Positions 8,374 through 17,336 of a stretch of DNA of 56,569 bases are shown piece after piece. The notes beneath the pieces were generated by a model. It was not told the DNA's origin, ran no database searches, and saw only the letters and a program-made list of their open reading frames with translations. Position 1 is the stretch's first letter. Every line of letters begins with the position of its first letter. Location: contig NZ_GG657757.1 in assembly GCF_000158955.1 (NCBI RefSeq), positions 2,053,159 to 2,109,727 on the forward strand, written 5' to 3'. The DNA is from Streptomyces viridochromogenes DSM 40736 (GTDB taxonomy: Bacteria > Actinomycetota > Actinomycetes > Streptomycetales > Streptomycetaceae). A program made the position numbers and the translations under genes.

Positions 8374-8693
8374 CAGTGGGCACCTCCCAGGTTCAGCACC
8401 ACGACCCCGACGATGATCAGCGCGAGACCGGCGGCCTTGGCGACGGTCATCCCCTCACCCATGAAGACCATCCCGATCGTCGCGATGGCGGCGGTGCCGA
8501 CGCCGGCCCAGATCGCGTAGGCCGTGCCCATGGAGACGCTCTTCAGCGTCTGGGCGAGCAGCGTGAAGGAGACGACGTATCCGAGGAACGTGAGCACCGA
8601 GGGTCCGAGCCTGCTGAAGCCCTCGCTGTACTTCATGGCGGTGGTCGCGCCCACCTCGGCGGCGATGGCCGCGGAAAGCAGCAAGTAACCCAT
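8373..8693 (-). CDS. Small multidrug resistance (SMR) family transporter
   Basis: The 106-residue product has four hydrophobic helices, the family's usual size. It carries the essential membrane glutamate (Glu13 in IAAEVGAT, equivalent to EmrE Glu14) and the conserved AYAIWAGVG segment. SMR dimers exchange protons for cationic compounds at the cytoplasmic membrane. I chose MGYLLLSAA as the start because it gives the family-standard N-terminus. An in-frame ATG seven codons upstream would extend it by MLCTLVH. The likely transcript is leaderless, starting at this ATG, with its promoter buried in the operator. Confidence 0.85.
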   Translation of the reverse strand: MGYLLLSAAIAAEVGATTAMKYSEGFSRLGPSVLTFLGYVVSFTLLAQTLKSVSMGTAYAIWAGVGTAAIATIGMVFMGEGMTVAKAAGLALIIVGVVVLNLGGAH

Positions 8694-8694
8694 A

Positions 8695-8729
8695 TGTACA
8701 AGCGTACACAGCATATGTACGCCCGTACA
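8695..8729. promoter_or_regulatory. Twin TetR-type operators over the SMR-tetR promoter
   Basis: TGTAC-AAGC-GTACA (8695-8708) and TGTAC-GCCC-GTACA (8716-8729) have identical perfect arms and centres 21 bp apart, i.e. two helical turns, suited to cooperative dimers on one face. On the minus strand a TACGCT -10 box (8706-8701) lies seven bases before the SMR ATG, inside the first site. Confidence 0.75.
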
Positions 8730-8863
8730 CAACAAAAGTCTGGAAACCGCTCTCTCCAAACTCCTGCCGGAGATCCACGGGCTCCACTACGGTGTCACCG
8801 ATCACACACCGGGCCACCACAACTGCGCCGCCGTCAAGGGTGCCCGTCGGAGGAAATCAACGC

Positions 8864-9694
8864 ATGTCAGAAGAGAAGTCCCGGCCCCCGCAGGACCATC
8901 CGTGGGAGAGCGGCTGGGCCCCGGACACCAGCCGGGCACCGGGCACCCGACGCCTCTGGCTGGCGGGAGCCCTCGCGGTGGCCACGGTCACCGCGTGCGT
9001 GACGGCGATCACGGTGATGGACAGCCGGTCGGGCGAGCCGACCCCCGCGGCGGCGCAGCCGTCGACACTCAGCAGCTCGGCCCCGGGCGGCCTGATCTCG
9101 TTCGCGACGCCCTCCGAGAAGGGCACGGACCGGCCCGGCAAGGAGTACCGCCGCCCGTCTCCTACGCCCACGACGAGTGCATCGCCCAGTCCTGACGCCA
9201 AGCCCGAGCCCCCTCGGAAGAAGCCCAAGCCGCCGGCGGCCGACCGGACGTCGAAACCGCCGAAGCCCCCGGCTACGCACGGGACGTCCATACGCTCGGT
9301 CAACTACCCCGACCGCTACTGGCAGATCAGCGGCGGCTACGTCACCCTCGCCGCGCCCGGCTCGGCCTCGGACCGCGGCGACGCCACCTTCGAGCGGGTG
9401 GCGGGCCTGGCCGACTCCTCCTGCTACTCCTTCGCCACGGCCGACGGCGGCTACCTGCGCCACCGCAGCTTCGTCCTGCGCGCCGAGCGCAACGACGGCT
9501 CCTCCCTGTTCGGCAAGGACGCCACCTTCTGCCCCCGCCCGGCGTCCCACTCCGGCGCGGTCATGCTGGAGTCGGTGAACTACCCGGGCCGCTTCCTGCG
9601 CCACCGCAACTTCCAGCTCCGCCTGGAGCCGTACCAGTACGACGGCCTGTACCGCGCGGACTCGGCGTTCCGGCTGGTGGCCGGGCTCGACTGA
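8864..9694 (+). CDS. Membrane-anchored protein with AbfB (CBM42-like) domain
   Basis: The start at 8864 follows GGAGG at a suitable spacing. Of 276 residues, 1-30 are cytoplasmic, 32-52 are one transmembrane helix (type II anchor), and about 95-140 are a Pro/Lys/Ser-rich wall-spanning linker. Residues 141-276 form a beta-trefoil AbfB domain with repeats such as SVNYPDRYWQ, GYLRHRSFVLR and SVNYPGRFLRHRNFQLRL. AbfB domains bind arabinofuranose side chains. No catalytic domain is attached, so it probably only binds a polysaccharide at the cell surface. A cytoplasmic partner for the N-terminus is not evident. Confidence 0.8.
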   Translation: MSEEKSRPPQDHPWESGWAPDTSRAPGTRRLWLAGALAVATVTACVTAITVMDSRSGEPTPAAAQPSTLSSSAPGGLISFATPSEKGTDRPGKEYRRPSPTPTTSASPSPDAKPEPPRKKPKPPAADRTSKPPKPPATHGTSIRSVNYPDRYWQISGGYVTLAAPGSASDRGDATFERVAGLADSSCYSFATADGGYLRHRSFVLRAERNDGSSLFGKDATFCPRPASHSGAVMLESVNYPGRFLRHRNFQLRLEPYQYDGLYRADSAFRLVAGLD

Positions 9695-9720
9695 GCATCC
9701 GGGCTGGTCCGAGCACGGAC

Positions 9721-9752
9721 AAGGGGCGGCACCCGGGAGGGTGCCGCCCCTT
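9721..9752. terminator. Bidirectional terminator between AbfB-domain gene and suf operon
   Basis: AAGGGGCGGCACCC (9721-9734) pairs perfectly with GGGTGCCGCCCCTT (9739-9752) across GGGA. The stem is flanked by A- and T-runs in the right places for both convergent operons. Confidence 0.9.
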
Positions 9753-9768
9753 TCGTCCGTCAGTGATC

Positions 9769-10101
9769 TCAGACGTTGAAGCCGAGAGCCCGAAGCTGCT
9801 CACGCCCGTCGTCCGTGATCTTGTCGGGGCCCCACGGGGGCATCCAGACCCAGTTGATGCGCAGTTCGCTGACGAGGCCGTCCGTGGCGGACTTGGCCTG
9901 GTCCTCGATGACGTCCGTCAGCGGGCAGGCCGCCGACGTCAGGGTCATGTCGACGGTCGCGATGTTGGACTCGTCGACGTGGATGCCGTAAATGAGGCCG
10001 AGATTGACGACGTCGATGCCCAGCTCGGGGTCGACGACGTCCATCAGGGCCTCACGGAGTTCCTCCTCCGAGGCCGGCTTCATCTCCACGGTCTCGCTCA
10101 T
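9769..10101 (-). CDS. sufT: SufT-like Fe-S assembly factor (MIP18/DUF59 family)
   Basis: The 110-residue protein is a single MIP18-family domain: EELREALMDVVDPELGIDVVNLGLIYG with the conserved DPE, then TLTSAACPLTDVI with the family Cys. These proteins help mature Fe-S proteins. It is the last gene of the suf operon, its ATG overlapping the sufU stop by four bases (ATGA). A bidirectional terminator follows. A PaaD-like function is excluded by context. Confidence 0.88.
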   Translation of the reverse strand: MSETVEMKPASEEELREALMDVVDPELGIDVVNLGLIYGIHVDESNIATVDMTLTSAACPLTDVIEDQAKSATDGLVSELRINWVWMPPWGPDKITDDGREQLRALGFNV

Positions 10102-10568
10102 GCCGTCGTCTCCTTCTCGGCGTCGGCTCCGCCCAGCACCTGGGCCGTCGCGTCCTTCCAGGCCATCCAGCTCAGCAGGGCACACTTGACCCGGGCCGGG
10201 TACTTGGACACCCCGGCGAACGCGACCGCGTCCTCCAGGATCTCCTCCATCGCGTCGTCGGGCTCCAGCTTCCCCTTGGACTGCATCAGCTCCAGGAAGG
10301 TCTCCTGGATCTTCCGCGCGTCGGAGAGGTCCTTGCCGACGAGGAGTTCGTTCAGGACGGACGCGCTCGCCTGGCTGATCGAGCAGCCCTGGCCCTCGTA
10401 CGAGACGTCCTCGATCGTCGTGCCGTCGTACTTCACGCGCAGCGTGATCTCGTCACCGCACGTGGGGTTGACGTGGTGCACCTCGGCGTCGCCATCCCGC
10501 AAGCCCCGCCCGTGCGGGTGCTTGTAGTGGTCCAGGATGACTTCCTGGTACATCGAATCCAGCTTCAC
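10098..10568 (-). CDS. sufU: SufU, Fe-S scaffold / sulfur-relay protein
   Basis: This 156-residue IscU/NifU-N protein has the three conserved cysteines and aspartate of SufU: Cys37 and Asp39 in PTCGDE, Cys62 in GCSISQAS, Cys129 in KCALLSW. In Gram-positive SUF systems SufU binds zinc and accepts persulfide from SufS. It lies 16 bases after sufS and overlaps sufT, consistent with one transcript. The C-terminus (ADAEKETTA) is a short polar extension. Confidence 0.93.
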   Translation of the reverse strand: MKLDSMYQEVILDHYKHPHGRGLRDGDAEVHHVNPTCGDEITLRVKYDGTTIEDVSYEGQGCSISQASASVLNELLVGKDLSDARKIQETFLELMQSKGKLEPDDAMEEILEDAVAFAGVSKYPARVKCALLSWMAWKDATAQVLGGADAEKETTA

Positions 10569-10584
10569 GGTTTCCGCACGCCTC

Positions 10585-11841
10585 TCAGCCGAAGAAGTTC
10601 CGTACGTGCTCCAGGCCGTCGACCAGCGCGTCGATCTCGGCCGGCGTGGAGTACAGATAGAACGACGCTCGTGTGGTCGCAGGAATTCCGTAGCGCAGGC
10701 AGACCGGCCGCGCGCAGTGGTGGCCGACCCGGACCGCGATGCCCTGCTCGTCGAGGACCTGGCCCACGTCGTGCGGGTGGATGTCCCCGAGAGTGAAGGA
10801 GATCGCCGCGCCCCGCTCCTCGGCCGTGGTGGGGCCGATGATCCTGATGTCCGGGACCTCCAGGAGCCGCTTCACCGCGTACTCGGTGAGCGCGTGCTCG
10901 TGGGCGAAGATCTTGTCCATGCCGATCGAGTTGAGGTAGTCGATCGCCGCGCCGAGCCCGACCGCCTGGGCGATCGGCGGCGTGCCCGCCTCGAACTTGT
11001 GGGGCGCCGGGGCGTACGTCGACGAGTGCATCGACACCGTCTCGATCATCTCGCCGCCGCCGAGGAACGGAGGCAGGTCCTCCAGGAGCTCCTGACGGCC
11101 CCAGAGGACGCCGATGCCGGTCGGGCCGCACATCTTGTGGCCGGTGAAGGCCACGAAGTCGGCCTGGAGGGCCTGCACGTCCAGCGGCATGTGCGGCGCG
11201 GCCTGCGAGGCGTCGACGCAGACCAGGGCGCCGACCTCCTGGGCGCGGCGCACGATGGCCTCGACCGGGTTCTGGGTGCCCAGGATGTTGGAGACCAGCA
11301 CGAAGGAGACGATCTTCGTCTTCTCCGTGATGACCTGGTCGATGTTGGACAGGTCCAGGCGGCCGTCGTCGGTCAGGCCGAACCACTTCAGCTTCGCGCC
11401 GGTGCGCTGCGCGAGCAGCTGCCACGGCACGATGTTGGAGTGGTGCTCCATCTCCGTGATGACGATCTCGGTCTCGGAGTCCACGCGGTAGGGCTCGTCG
11501 GCCCAGCCCAGCATGTTGGCCACGAGGTTGAGCGACTCCGAGGCGTTCTTGGTGAAGATCACCTCGTCGCGGCTCGGCGCGTTGATGAACTCCGCGACCT
11601 TGTCGCGCGCGCCCTCGTACAGCGCCGTGGCCTCCTCGGCGAGGACGTGCACGCCACGGTGGACGTTGGCGTTGTAGCGCTCGTAGTACTCGCTCAGGGC
11701 GTCCAGTACCTGGCGCGGCTTCTGGCTGGTCGCCGCGTTGTCCAGGTACACGAGCTTCTGACCGTCGTGGACCTGGCGGTCCAGGATCGGGAAGTCCTTG
11801 CGGAGCGCCTCTGTGTCGAGGAGGCCCGGCAGCTGTGTCAC
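10585..11841 (-). CDS. sufS: SufS cysteine desulfurase
   Basis: This 418-residue group II PLP enzyme starts at GTG, overlapping the sufC stop in GTGA. Lys236 in AFTGHKMCGPTG is the PLP Schiff-base lysine, and Cys376 in RVGHHCARP is the persulfide-forming cysteine on a short loop, as in SufS rather than IscS. It removes sulfur from cysteine for Fe-S clusters and hands it to SufU, encoded next. Confidence 0.95.
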   Translation of the reverse strand: MTQLPGLLDTEALRKDFPILDRQVHDGQKLVYLDNAATSQKPRQVLDALSEYYERYNANVHRGVHVLAEEATALYEGARDKVAEFINAPSRDEVIFTKNASESLNLVANMLGWADEPYRVDSETEIVITEMEHHSNIVPWQLLAQRTGAKLKWFGLTDDGRLDLSNIDQVITEKTKIVSFVLVSNILGTQNPVEAIVRRAQEVGALVCVDASQAAPHMPLDVQALQADFVAFTGHKMCGPTGIGVLWGRQELLEDLPPFLGGGEMIETVSMHSSTYAPAPHKFEAGTPPIAQAVGLGAAIDYLNSIGMDKIFAHEHALTEYAVKRLLEVPDIRIIGPTTAEERGAAISFTLGDIHPHDVGQVLDEQGIAVRVGHHCARPVCLRYGIPATTRASFYLYSTPAEIDALVDGLEHVRNFFG

Positions 11842-12602
11842 GCGGATGCGCCACCCTTCGTGTATGCCTCGTAGCCCTCGTTCTCCAGCTTGTCGGCGAG
11901 CTCCGCACCGCCGGACTCGACGATCCGGCCGCCGGAGAAGACGTGCACGTGGTCGGGCTTGATGTAACGGAGGATGCGCGTGTAGTGGGTGATCAGCAGG
12001 GTGCCGACCTCGCCCGTCTCGCGGACGCGGTTGACGCCCTCCGACACGACGCGCAGGGCGTCGACGTCCAGACCGGAGTCGGTCTCGTCGAGGATCGCGA
12101 CCTTCGGCTTGAGCAGTTCCAGCTGGAGGATCTCGTGGCGCTTCTTCTCACCGCCGGAGAAGCCCTCGTTGACGTTGCGCTCGGCGAAGGCCGGGTCCAT
12201 GTTGAGGCGCTCCATGGCCTCCTTGACCTCCTTCACCCAGGTGCGCAGCTTGGGGGCCTCGCCGCGGGTGGCGGTGGCGGAGGTGCGCAGGAAGTTGGAG
12301 ACGGAGACGCCGGGGACCTCGACCGGGTACTGCATGGCGAGGAACAGGCCGGCGCGGGCACGCTCGTCGACGGACATCTCCAGGACGTCCTCGCCGTCGA
12401 GGGTGACGGTGCCGCCGGTGATGGTGTACTTCGGGTGACCCGCGAGGGAGTAGGCGAGGGTCGACTTGCCGGAGCCGTTGGGGCCCATGATGGCGTGCGT
12501 CTCGCCCTGCTTCACGGTGAGGTCGACGCCCTTGAGGATCTCCTTCGTGGCGTTGTCGGCCTCGACGGTGACGTGCAGGTCTCGGATTTCAAGCGTTGCC
12601 AT
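11838..12602 (-). CDS. sufC: SufC ATPase of the SufBCD scaffold
   Basis: This 254-residue ABC-type ATPase has Walker A GPNGSGKSTL near 38-47, signature FSGGEKKRHEI, Walker B KVAILDETDSGLD and a later HYTRIL switch histidine. The E/D pattern LDETDSGLD is typical of SufC. It binds SufB and SufD and powers cluster assembly. It lies seven bases after the Rieske gene stop and is coupled to sufS. Confidence 0.95.
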   Translation of the reverse strand: MATLEIRDLHVTVEADNATKEILKGVDLTVKQGETHAIMGPNGSGKSTLAYSLAGHPKYTITGGTVTLDGEDVLEMSVDERARAGLFLAMQYPVEVPGVSVSNFLRTSATATRGEAPKLRTWVKEVKEAMERLNMDPAFAERNVNEGFSGGEKKRHEILQLELLKPKVAILDETDSGLDVDALRVVSEGVNRVRETGEVGTLLITHYTRILRYIKPDHVHVFSGGRIVESGGAELADKLENEGYEAYTKGGASA

Positions 12603-12609
12603 GGGTGCC

Positions 12610-12930
12610 TCAGGACTCCTGGGTGAGGGAGACGAGCACGTCGTCCCCTTCGATCTTTACGGGGTATACGGGGACGGGGCGCGTCGCCGGAAGGGCGTCG
12701 GGCTTGCCGGAACGGAGGTCGAAGCGCGAGCCGTGCAGCCAGCACTCGATGTGGCAGTCGTCGACCTCGCCCTCCGACAGGGAGACGTTCGCGTGCGAGC
12801 AGATGTCGTGGATCGCGAACACCTCGCCCTCGGTCTGCACGATGGACAGGGGCGTGCCGTCGAGTTCCACCCGCTTCGGGGTGTCCTCCTCCAGCTCGCC
12901 CAGCCCACAGACGCGTACGAATGCGGTCAT
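12610..12930 (-). CDS. Rieske-type [2Fe-2S] ferredoxin within the suf operon
   Basis: The 106-residue protein has both Rieske boxes: C44-S-H46 (ICSHANVSL) and C63-W-L-H66 (ECWLHGSRFD). It has the size of NirD/biphenyl-dioxygenase-type ferredoxins. The ATG overlaps the sufD stop in ATGA. A small Rieske protein at this position between sufD and sufC is usual in actinobacterial SUF operons. Its electron-transfer partner is unknown. Confidence 0.92.
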   Translation of the reverse strand: MTAFVRVCGLGELEEDTPKRVELDGTPLSIVQTEGEVFAIHDICSHANVSLSEGEVDDCHIECWLHGSRFDLRSGKPDALPATRPVPVYPVKIEGDDVLVSLTQES

Positions 12931-14111
12931 CCGACCGACGCCTCCAGCTCCTCCTCGATCTTGGCGATCAGACGCTCCTCGATGTCGGGGAGGCCGATCT
13001 GCTGGACCAGTTCGGCGAAGAAGCCGCGGACCACCAGTCGGCGGGCCTCGTACTCCGGGATGCCGCGGGCCATGAGGTAGAAGAGCTGCTCGTCGTCGAA
13101 GCGGCCGGTCGCCGAGGCGTGGCCGGCGCCGACGATCTCGCCGGTCTCGATCTCGAGGTTCGGTACGGAGTCCACGCGCGCGCCGTCCGTGAGGACCAGG
13201 TTGCGGTTCATCTCGTACGTGTCGGTGCCCTCGGCCGCGGCCTCGATGAGCACGTCGCCGATCCACACCGCGTGCGCGTCGTCGCCCTGGAGCGCGCCCT
13301 TGTAGACGACGTTCGACTTGCAGTGCGGGACGTTGTGGTCGACCAGGAGGCGGTGCTCCTGGTGCTGGCTGCGGTCGGTGAAGTACAGGCCGAACAGCTC
13401 GGCCTCGCCGCCGGGGCCGGCGTAGCTGACGCGCGGGTGCAGCCGGACGACGTCGCCGCCGAAGGTGACGACGACCGACTTGAAGGAGGCGTCGCGCCCG
13501 ACAAGGGCGTTGTGCTGGGCGATGTGGACGGCCTTGTCGTCCCAGTCCTGGACGGAGACGACGGTCAGCTTGGCGCCGTCGCCCAGGAGGTAGTCGACGT
13601 TGGCGGCGAGCACCGCGTCACCGGTGTGGTCGATGACCACGACGGCCTCGGCGAAGGGGCCCAGCTCGATCACCTGGTGGCCGAAGGCGGTGCCGCCCTC
13701 GCCGTGCACCGCGATGCGGATCGGCTCGGTGAGGACGGTCTCCTTCGGCACGGTCACGACCGAGGCCTTCTCGAAGGCGGAGTAGGCCTGGGCGGCGACG
13801 CGGTCCACCGGGATGCCCGCCTTGCCGAGCCGGGCGTCGTCGCGGCCGACGGCCTCGACGGTGACGCCCTCGGGGGCCTGGACGTCGACCTTCACTCCGT
13901 TGCCGGTGGCGACGGCGGTGCCGTCGTGCAGGCCGCGCAGGCGCTCCAGCGGGGTGAACCGCCACTCCTCCTCCCGGCCGTGCGGGACGGGGAAGTCCGC
14001 CACGTCGTAGGAGGGGGGCGCGCTCATGCGGGTGGCGACGGTCGACTCGGCCGCCACCGCGATCGAGCCGGTGGTGGTGGAGCCCACCGGGGCATTCTGG
14101 GCCTCAGCCAT
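12927..14111 (-). CDS. sufD: SufD scaffold protein
   Basis: The 394-residue protein has a SufBD beta-helix core from about 110 to 370. Its C-terminal end has GHASATGRFDDEQLFYLMARGIPEYEARRLVVRGFF and then IEERLIAKIEEELE. It pairs with SufB in the SufBC2D complex. Its N-terminal 100 residues include HGREEEWRFTPLERLRGL, a SufD hallmark. The upstream 58-base gap to sufB has no evident terminator. Confidence 0.94.
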   Translation of the reverse strand: MAEAQNAPVGSTTTGSIAVAAESTVATRMSAPPSYDVADFPVPHGREEEWRFTPLERLRGLHDGTAVATGNGVKVDVQAPEGVTVEAVGRDDARLGKAGIPVDRVAAQAYSAFEKASVVTVPKETVLTEPIRIAVHGEGGTAFGHQVIELGPFAEAVVVIDHTGDAVLAANVDYLLGDGAKLTVVSVQDWDDKAVHIAQHNALVGRDASFKSVVVTFGGDVVRLHPRVSYAGPGGEAELFGLYFTDRSQHQEHRLLVDHNVPHCKSNVVYKGALQGDDAHAVWIGDVLIEAAAEGTDTYEMNRNLVLTDGARVDSVPNLEIETGEIVGAGHASATGRFDDEQLFYLMARGIPEYEARRLVVRGFFAELVQQIGLPDIEERLIAKIEEELEASVG

Positions 14112-14169
14112 GGCTGTCGTAGTGCTCGCTTTCCGTTACGTAGAGGGCTTGATGGGATTGCGGACCGGA

Positions 14170-15591
14170 TTAACCGACCGCGCCTTCCATCTGCAGCTCG
14201 ATCAGCCGGTTGAGCTCCAGCGCGTACTCCATGGGGAGCTCCTTGGCGATGGGCTCGACGAAGCCGCGCACGATCATCGCCATGGCCTCGTCCTCCGACA
14301 GACCGCGGCTCATCAGGTAGAAGAGCTGGTCCTCGGAGACCTTGGAGACGGTCGCCTCGTGGCCCATGGACACGTCGTCCTCGCGGACGTCCACGTAGGG
14401 GTAGGTGTCCGAGCGGGAGATCGTGTCGACCAAGAGCGCGTCACAGAGCACGTTCGACTTGGAGCCCGGGGCGCCCTCGCCGATCTCGATGAGACCGCGG
14501 TAGGAGGTACGGCCACCGCCTCGCGCCACCGACTTGGAGACGATGTTCGAGGACGTGTTGGGGGCCATGTGGACCATCTTGGCGCCCGCGTCCTGGTGCT
14601 GGCCCTCGCCGGCGAAGGCGATGGACAGGGTCTCGCCCTTGGCGTGCTCGCCCATCAGGTAGACGGCCGGGTACTTCATCGTCACCTTGGAGCCGATGTT
14701 GCCGTCGACCCACTCCATGGTCGCGCCCTCGTAGGCCACGGCGCGCTTGGTGACCAGGTTGTAGACGTTGTTCGACCAGTTCTGGATGGTCGTGTAGCGG
14801 CAGCGGGCGTTCTTCTTGACGATGATCTCGACGACCGCGGAGTGCAGCGAGTCCGACTTGTAGATCGGGGCGGTGCAGCCCTCGACGTAGTGCACGTAGG
14901 CACCCTCGTCGACGATGATCAGGGTCCGCTCGAACTGGCCCATGTTCTCCGTGTTGATGCGGAAGTAGGCCTGGAGCGGGATCTCCACGTGGACGCCCGG
15001 CGGCACGTAGATGAAGGAGCCGCCCGACCACACGGCGGAGTTCAGCGACGCGAACTTGTTGTCACCGACGGGGATGACGGTCCCGAAGTACTCCTTGAAG
15101 AGCTCCGGGTGCTCCTTCAGGGCCGTGTCGGTGTCCAGGAAGATGACGCCCTGCTCCTCCAGGTCCTCGCGGATCTGGTGGTAGACGACCTCGGACTCGT
15201 ACTGGGCGGCGACACCGGCGACGAGGCGCTGCTTCTCCGCCTCGGGGATGCCGAGCTTGTCGTACGTGGCCTTGATGTCCTCGGGCAGGTCCTCCCAGGA
15301 CGCCGCCTGCTTCTCCGTGGAGCGCACGAAGTACTTGATGTTGTCGAAGTCGATCCCCGACAGGTCCGAGCCCCAGTTCGGCATGGGCTTCTTCTCGAAC
15401 AGGCGCAGACCCTTGAGACGGAGCTTGGTCATCCACTCCGGCTCGCTCTTCTTGTCGGAGATGTCCCGGACGACGTCCTCGTTGATGCCGCGCTTGGCAG
15501 AGGCGCCGGCCGTGTCGGAGTCGGCCCAGCCGTACTCGTACTTGCCCAGGCCCTCGAGCTCAGGGTGGGCAGTCTCCGTGGGGAGAGTCAT
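14170..15591 (-). CDS. sufB: SufB Fe-S scaffold protein
   Basis: The 473-residue product matches SufB length. I start at [22 protein letters not shown]; its ATG overlaps the sufR stop in ATGA. Recognisable segments are [60 protein letters not shown] (family Cys), and C-terminal [27 protein letters not shown]. SufB is the site of nascent cluster formation. Confidence 0.96.
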   Translation of the reverse strand: MTLPTETAHPELEGLGKYEYGWADSDTAGASAKRGINEDVVRDISDKKSEPEWMTKLRLKGLRLFEKKPMPNWGSDLSGIDFDNIKYFVRSTEKQAASWEDLPEDIKATYDKLGIPEAEKQRLVAGVAAQYESEVVYHQIREDLEEQGVIFLDTDTALKEHPELFKEYFGTVIPVGDNKFASLNSAVWSGGSFIYVPPGVHVEIPLQAYFRINTENMGQFERTLIIVDEGAYVHYVEGCTAPIYKSDSLHSAVVEIIVKKNARCRYTTIQNWSNNVYNLVTKRAVAYEGATMEWVDGNIGSKVTMKYPAVYLMGEHAKGETLSIAFAGEGQHQDAGAKMVHMAPNTSSNIVSKSVARGGGRTSYRGLIEIGEGAPGSKSNVLCDALLVDTISRSDTYPYVDVREDDVSMGHEATVSKVSEDQLFYLMSRGLSEDEAMAMIVRGFVEPIAKELPMEYALELNRLIELQMEGAVG

Positions 15592-16331
15592 GCGGGGTTC
15601 CTCCCGGCCGTGCTTGCGGATGCGTTGTGGGAAATCTTGGGGATGAACGTCGTGCAGACGCCGTCGCCGTGCGCGATGGTGGCGAGCCGCTGTACATGCG
15701 TACCGAGCAGCTCGGCGAAAAATTCCGTCTCCGCCTCGCACAGCTGGGGGAACTGCTCGGCGACATGGGCGACCGGGCAGTGGTGCTGGCAGAGCTGCTC
15801 ACCCTTCTGCGGGTGGGGCGCGCTGCGCGCCGTAGCAGCGTACCCGTCCGCGCTCAGGGCCTTGGCCAGCGCTTCGGTCCGCTCTTCGGGCGTGGCGGCC
15901 TCGACCGCCTCGCGGTACGCGCCGGCCTGCGCGGCGATCCTGGCGCGGGCGAAGGCGGCGATCGCCTCGTTGCCGCCCTCGCGGTCGGCGATCCAGCGCA
16001 GGGCGTCCGCGGCGAGCTTGTCGTACGACTGGTCGAAGGCGTCCCGGCCGTAGTCCGTCAGGGCGAACGCCTTGGCCGGGCGGCCGCGGGTACGCGCGCC
16101 GTAGACCCGCTGCTCGCGCGCCTCGACGACACCGTCGCCCGCGAGGGCGTCGAGGTGCCGGCGTACGGCCGCCTGGGTGAGTCCCAGGCGCTCGGCGAGC
16201 TCGGCGACGGTCGACGGGCCGTGGTCCAGGATGGACCGCGCGACGCGGTTGCGGGTGGACCGCTCCCCGGTCGCGAGCTCCTCCTGCGGGGCCCCCGCGG
16301 GGGTCTCCCGAGCCTCGCCGACGTTTTTCAC
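15588..16331 (-). CDS. sufR: SufR, Fe-S-sensing repressor of the suf operon
   Basis: The 247-residue protein has a winged-helix DNA-binding domain at about 28-95 ([28 protein letters not shown]) and a C-terminal cluster-binding site. C181, C185 and C198 have spacing C-x3-C-x12-C, matching the ligands described for Streptomyces SufR; C226 is extra. I choose the GTG at 16331: it lies six bases after a good -10 and overlaps the operator, so the mRNA is leaderless. SufR with a [4Fe-4S] cluster represses suf and releases DNA when clusters are lost. Confidence 0.9.
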   Translation of the reverse strand: MKNVGEARETPAGAPQEELATGERSTRNRVARSILDHGPSTVAELAERLGLTQAAVRRHLDALAGDGVVEAREQRVYGARTRGRPAKAFALTDYGRDAFDQSYDKLAADALRWIADREGGNEAIAAFARARIAAQAGAYREAVEAATPEERTEALAKALSADGYAATARSAPHPQKGEQLCQHHCPVAHVAEQFPQLCEAETEFFAELLGTHVQRLATIAHGDGVCTTFIPKISHNASASTAGRNPA

Positions 16332-16344
16332 AACGCCATTGTTG
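16331..16344 (-). promoter_or_regulatory. SufR operator CAAC-N6-GTTG overlapping leaderless suf promoter
   Basis: The palindrome CAAC-GCCATT-GTTG spans the sufR start codon and -10 region. On the minus strand TTGCCC (16367-16362), an 18-base spacer and AACAAT (16343-16338) precede the GTG by six bases. CAAC-N6-GTTG is the motif I recall for S. avermitilis SufR, so autorepression of the whole operon is expected. Confidence 0.8.
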
Positions 16345-16403
16345 CGTAATTCCTCGGGGACGGGCAAGCCACGTCCGCCCGACCGGGCGGTGCCCTGCGT
16401 CAC

Positions 16404-16417
16404 TTAGGTATACCTAA
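16404..16417. promoter_or_regulatory. Perfect palindrome TTAGG-TATA-CCTAA in the sufR/acetyltransferase spacer
   Basis: This 14-bp inverted repeat has the outer half-sites of DtxR-family iron boxes (TTAGG...CCTAA) but a four-base instead of nine-base centre. It lies 73 bases upstream of sufR and 76 bases upstream of the divergent acetyltransferase ATG, so it could serve either. Confidence 0.55.
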
Positions 16418-16492
16418 TCCGACCTGCGGAAACGATCTCCGATCGATCAAACGGGTGGCATGCCGGGGCCGCGTCGGGGAGACTCCCGAACC

Positions 16493-17305
16493 ATGTCCAC
16501 ACCCCCTCCGACCGGCCCACTTGTCACTCGGGACACGCTGCACACGCAGCTGTGCGAGCTGGGCGTGCGGCCCGGCGAGACCCTCCTGGTGCACTCCTCG
16601 CTCAGCTCGCTCGGCTGGGTCAACGGCGGCGCCGTCGCGGTGGTACGAGGGCTGCTCGACGCGGTCGGCCCGGACGGCACGCTGGTGGTTCCGACGCAGA
16701 CCGGCGACCTGTCGGACCCGGCGCTGTGGAGCGATCCGCCCGTGCCCCCGCAGTGGTGGCCGGCGATCCGCGCCACGATGCCCGCCTACGACCCGCGCAT
16801 CACGCCCGCCCGCGGGGTCGGCGTCGTCCCGGAGACCGTGCGCACCTGGCCCGGCGCACTGCGCAGCGCGCACCCCCAGACCTCGTTCGCCGCGCTCGGC
16901 CGGCACGCGGCGGAGGTGGTCGAGGGACACGCGCCCGACTGCCGGCTCGGGGAGCGCAGCCCGCTCGCGAGGCTGGAGGCGATGGGCGCCCGGGTGTTGC
17001 TGCTCGGCGCCGGCTACGCCTCCTGCACCGCCTTTCACCTCGCCGAGTACCGGATACCGTCCCCGCGCGTCGCCGTCGGCAGGCCGGGCCCCGAGGGCTG
17101 GGAGACCGTGGTCGAGGTGTCCATCAGCTCCGACCGCTTCGACGAGCTGGGCTACGACTTCGAACGGGACCGTCCCGTCGTCCGCGGAAAGGTGGGCGCC
17201 GCCGAGGCGCGCCTGTTCCCGGTGACGGACGCCGTGGCCTACGCCGAACGGTGGCTGGCGCTCCACCGCTCCCGCGAGGAGGAATTCCCGCACCCCCCGG
17301 TCTGA
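16493..17305 (+). CDS. Aminoglycoside N(3)-acetyltransferase-like protein
   Basis: The 270-residue product belongs to the AAC(3)/antibiotic_NAT family. It has [13 protein letters not shown] near 31-43, [12 protein letters not shown], the active-site region [12 protein letters not shown] near 124-135, and [18 protein letters not shown]. Family members move an acetyl group from acetyl-CoA to the 3-amino group of deoxystreptamine aminoglycosides, but many chromosomal Streptomyces copies have unknown natural substrates. The start ATG has GGGGAG upstream. It stands alone, divergent from sufR. Confidence 0.82.
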   Translation: MSTPPPTGPLVTRDTLHTQLCELGVRPGETLLVHSSLSSLGWVNGGAVAVVRGLLDAVGPDGTLVVPTQTGDLSDPALWSDPPVPPQWWPAIRATMPAYDPRITPARGVGVVPETVRTWPGALRSAHPQTSFAALGRHAAEVVEGHAPDCRLGERSPLARLEAMGARVLLLGAGYASCTAFHLAEYRIPSPRVAVGRPGPEGWETVVEVSISSDRFDELGYDFERDRPVVRGKVGAAEARLFPVTDAVAYAERWLALHRSREEEFPHPPV

Positions 17306-17336
17306 GCCCCGTCCGGCCTACCTAGACTCTGGACCC

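Noticed and set aside
14026..16053. 675-codon open frame antisense to sufB/sufR
   Set aside because: It spans two real, overlapping genes on the other strand and has an RGD/V-rich shadow composition.
16404..16417. Classical DmdR1/IdeR iron box
   Set aside because: The half-sites match but the centre is four bases instead of nine, so I list it only as a DtxR-like palindrome.
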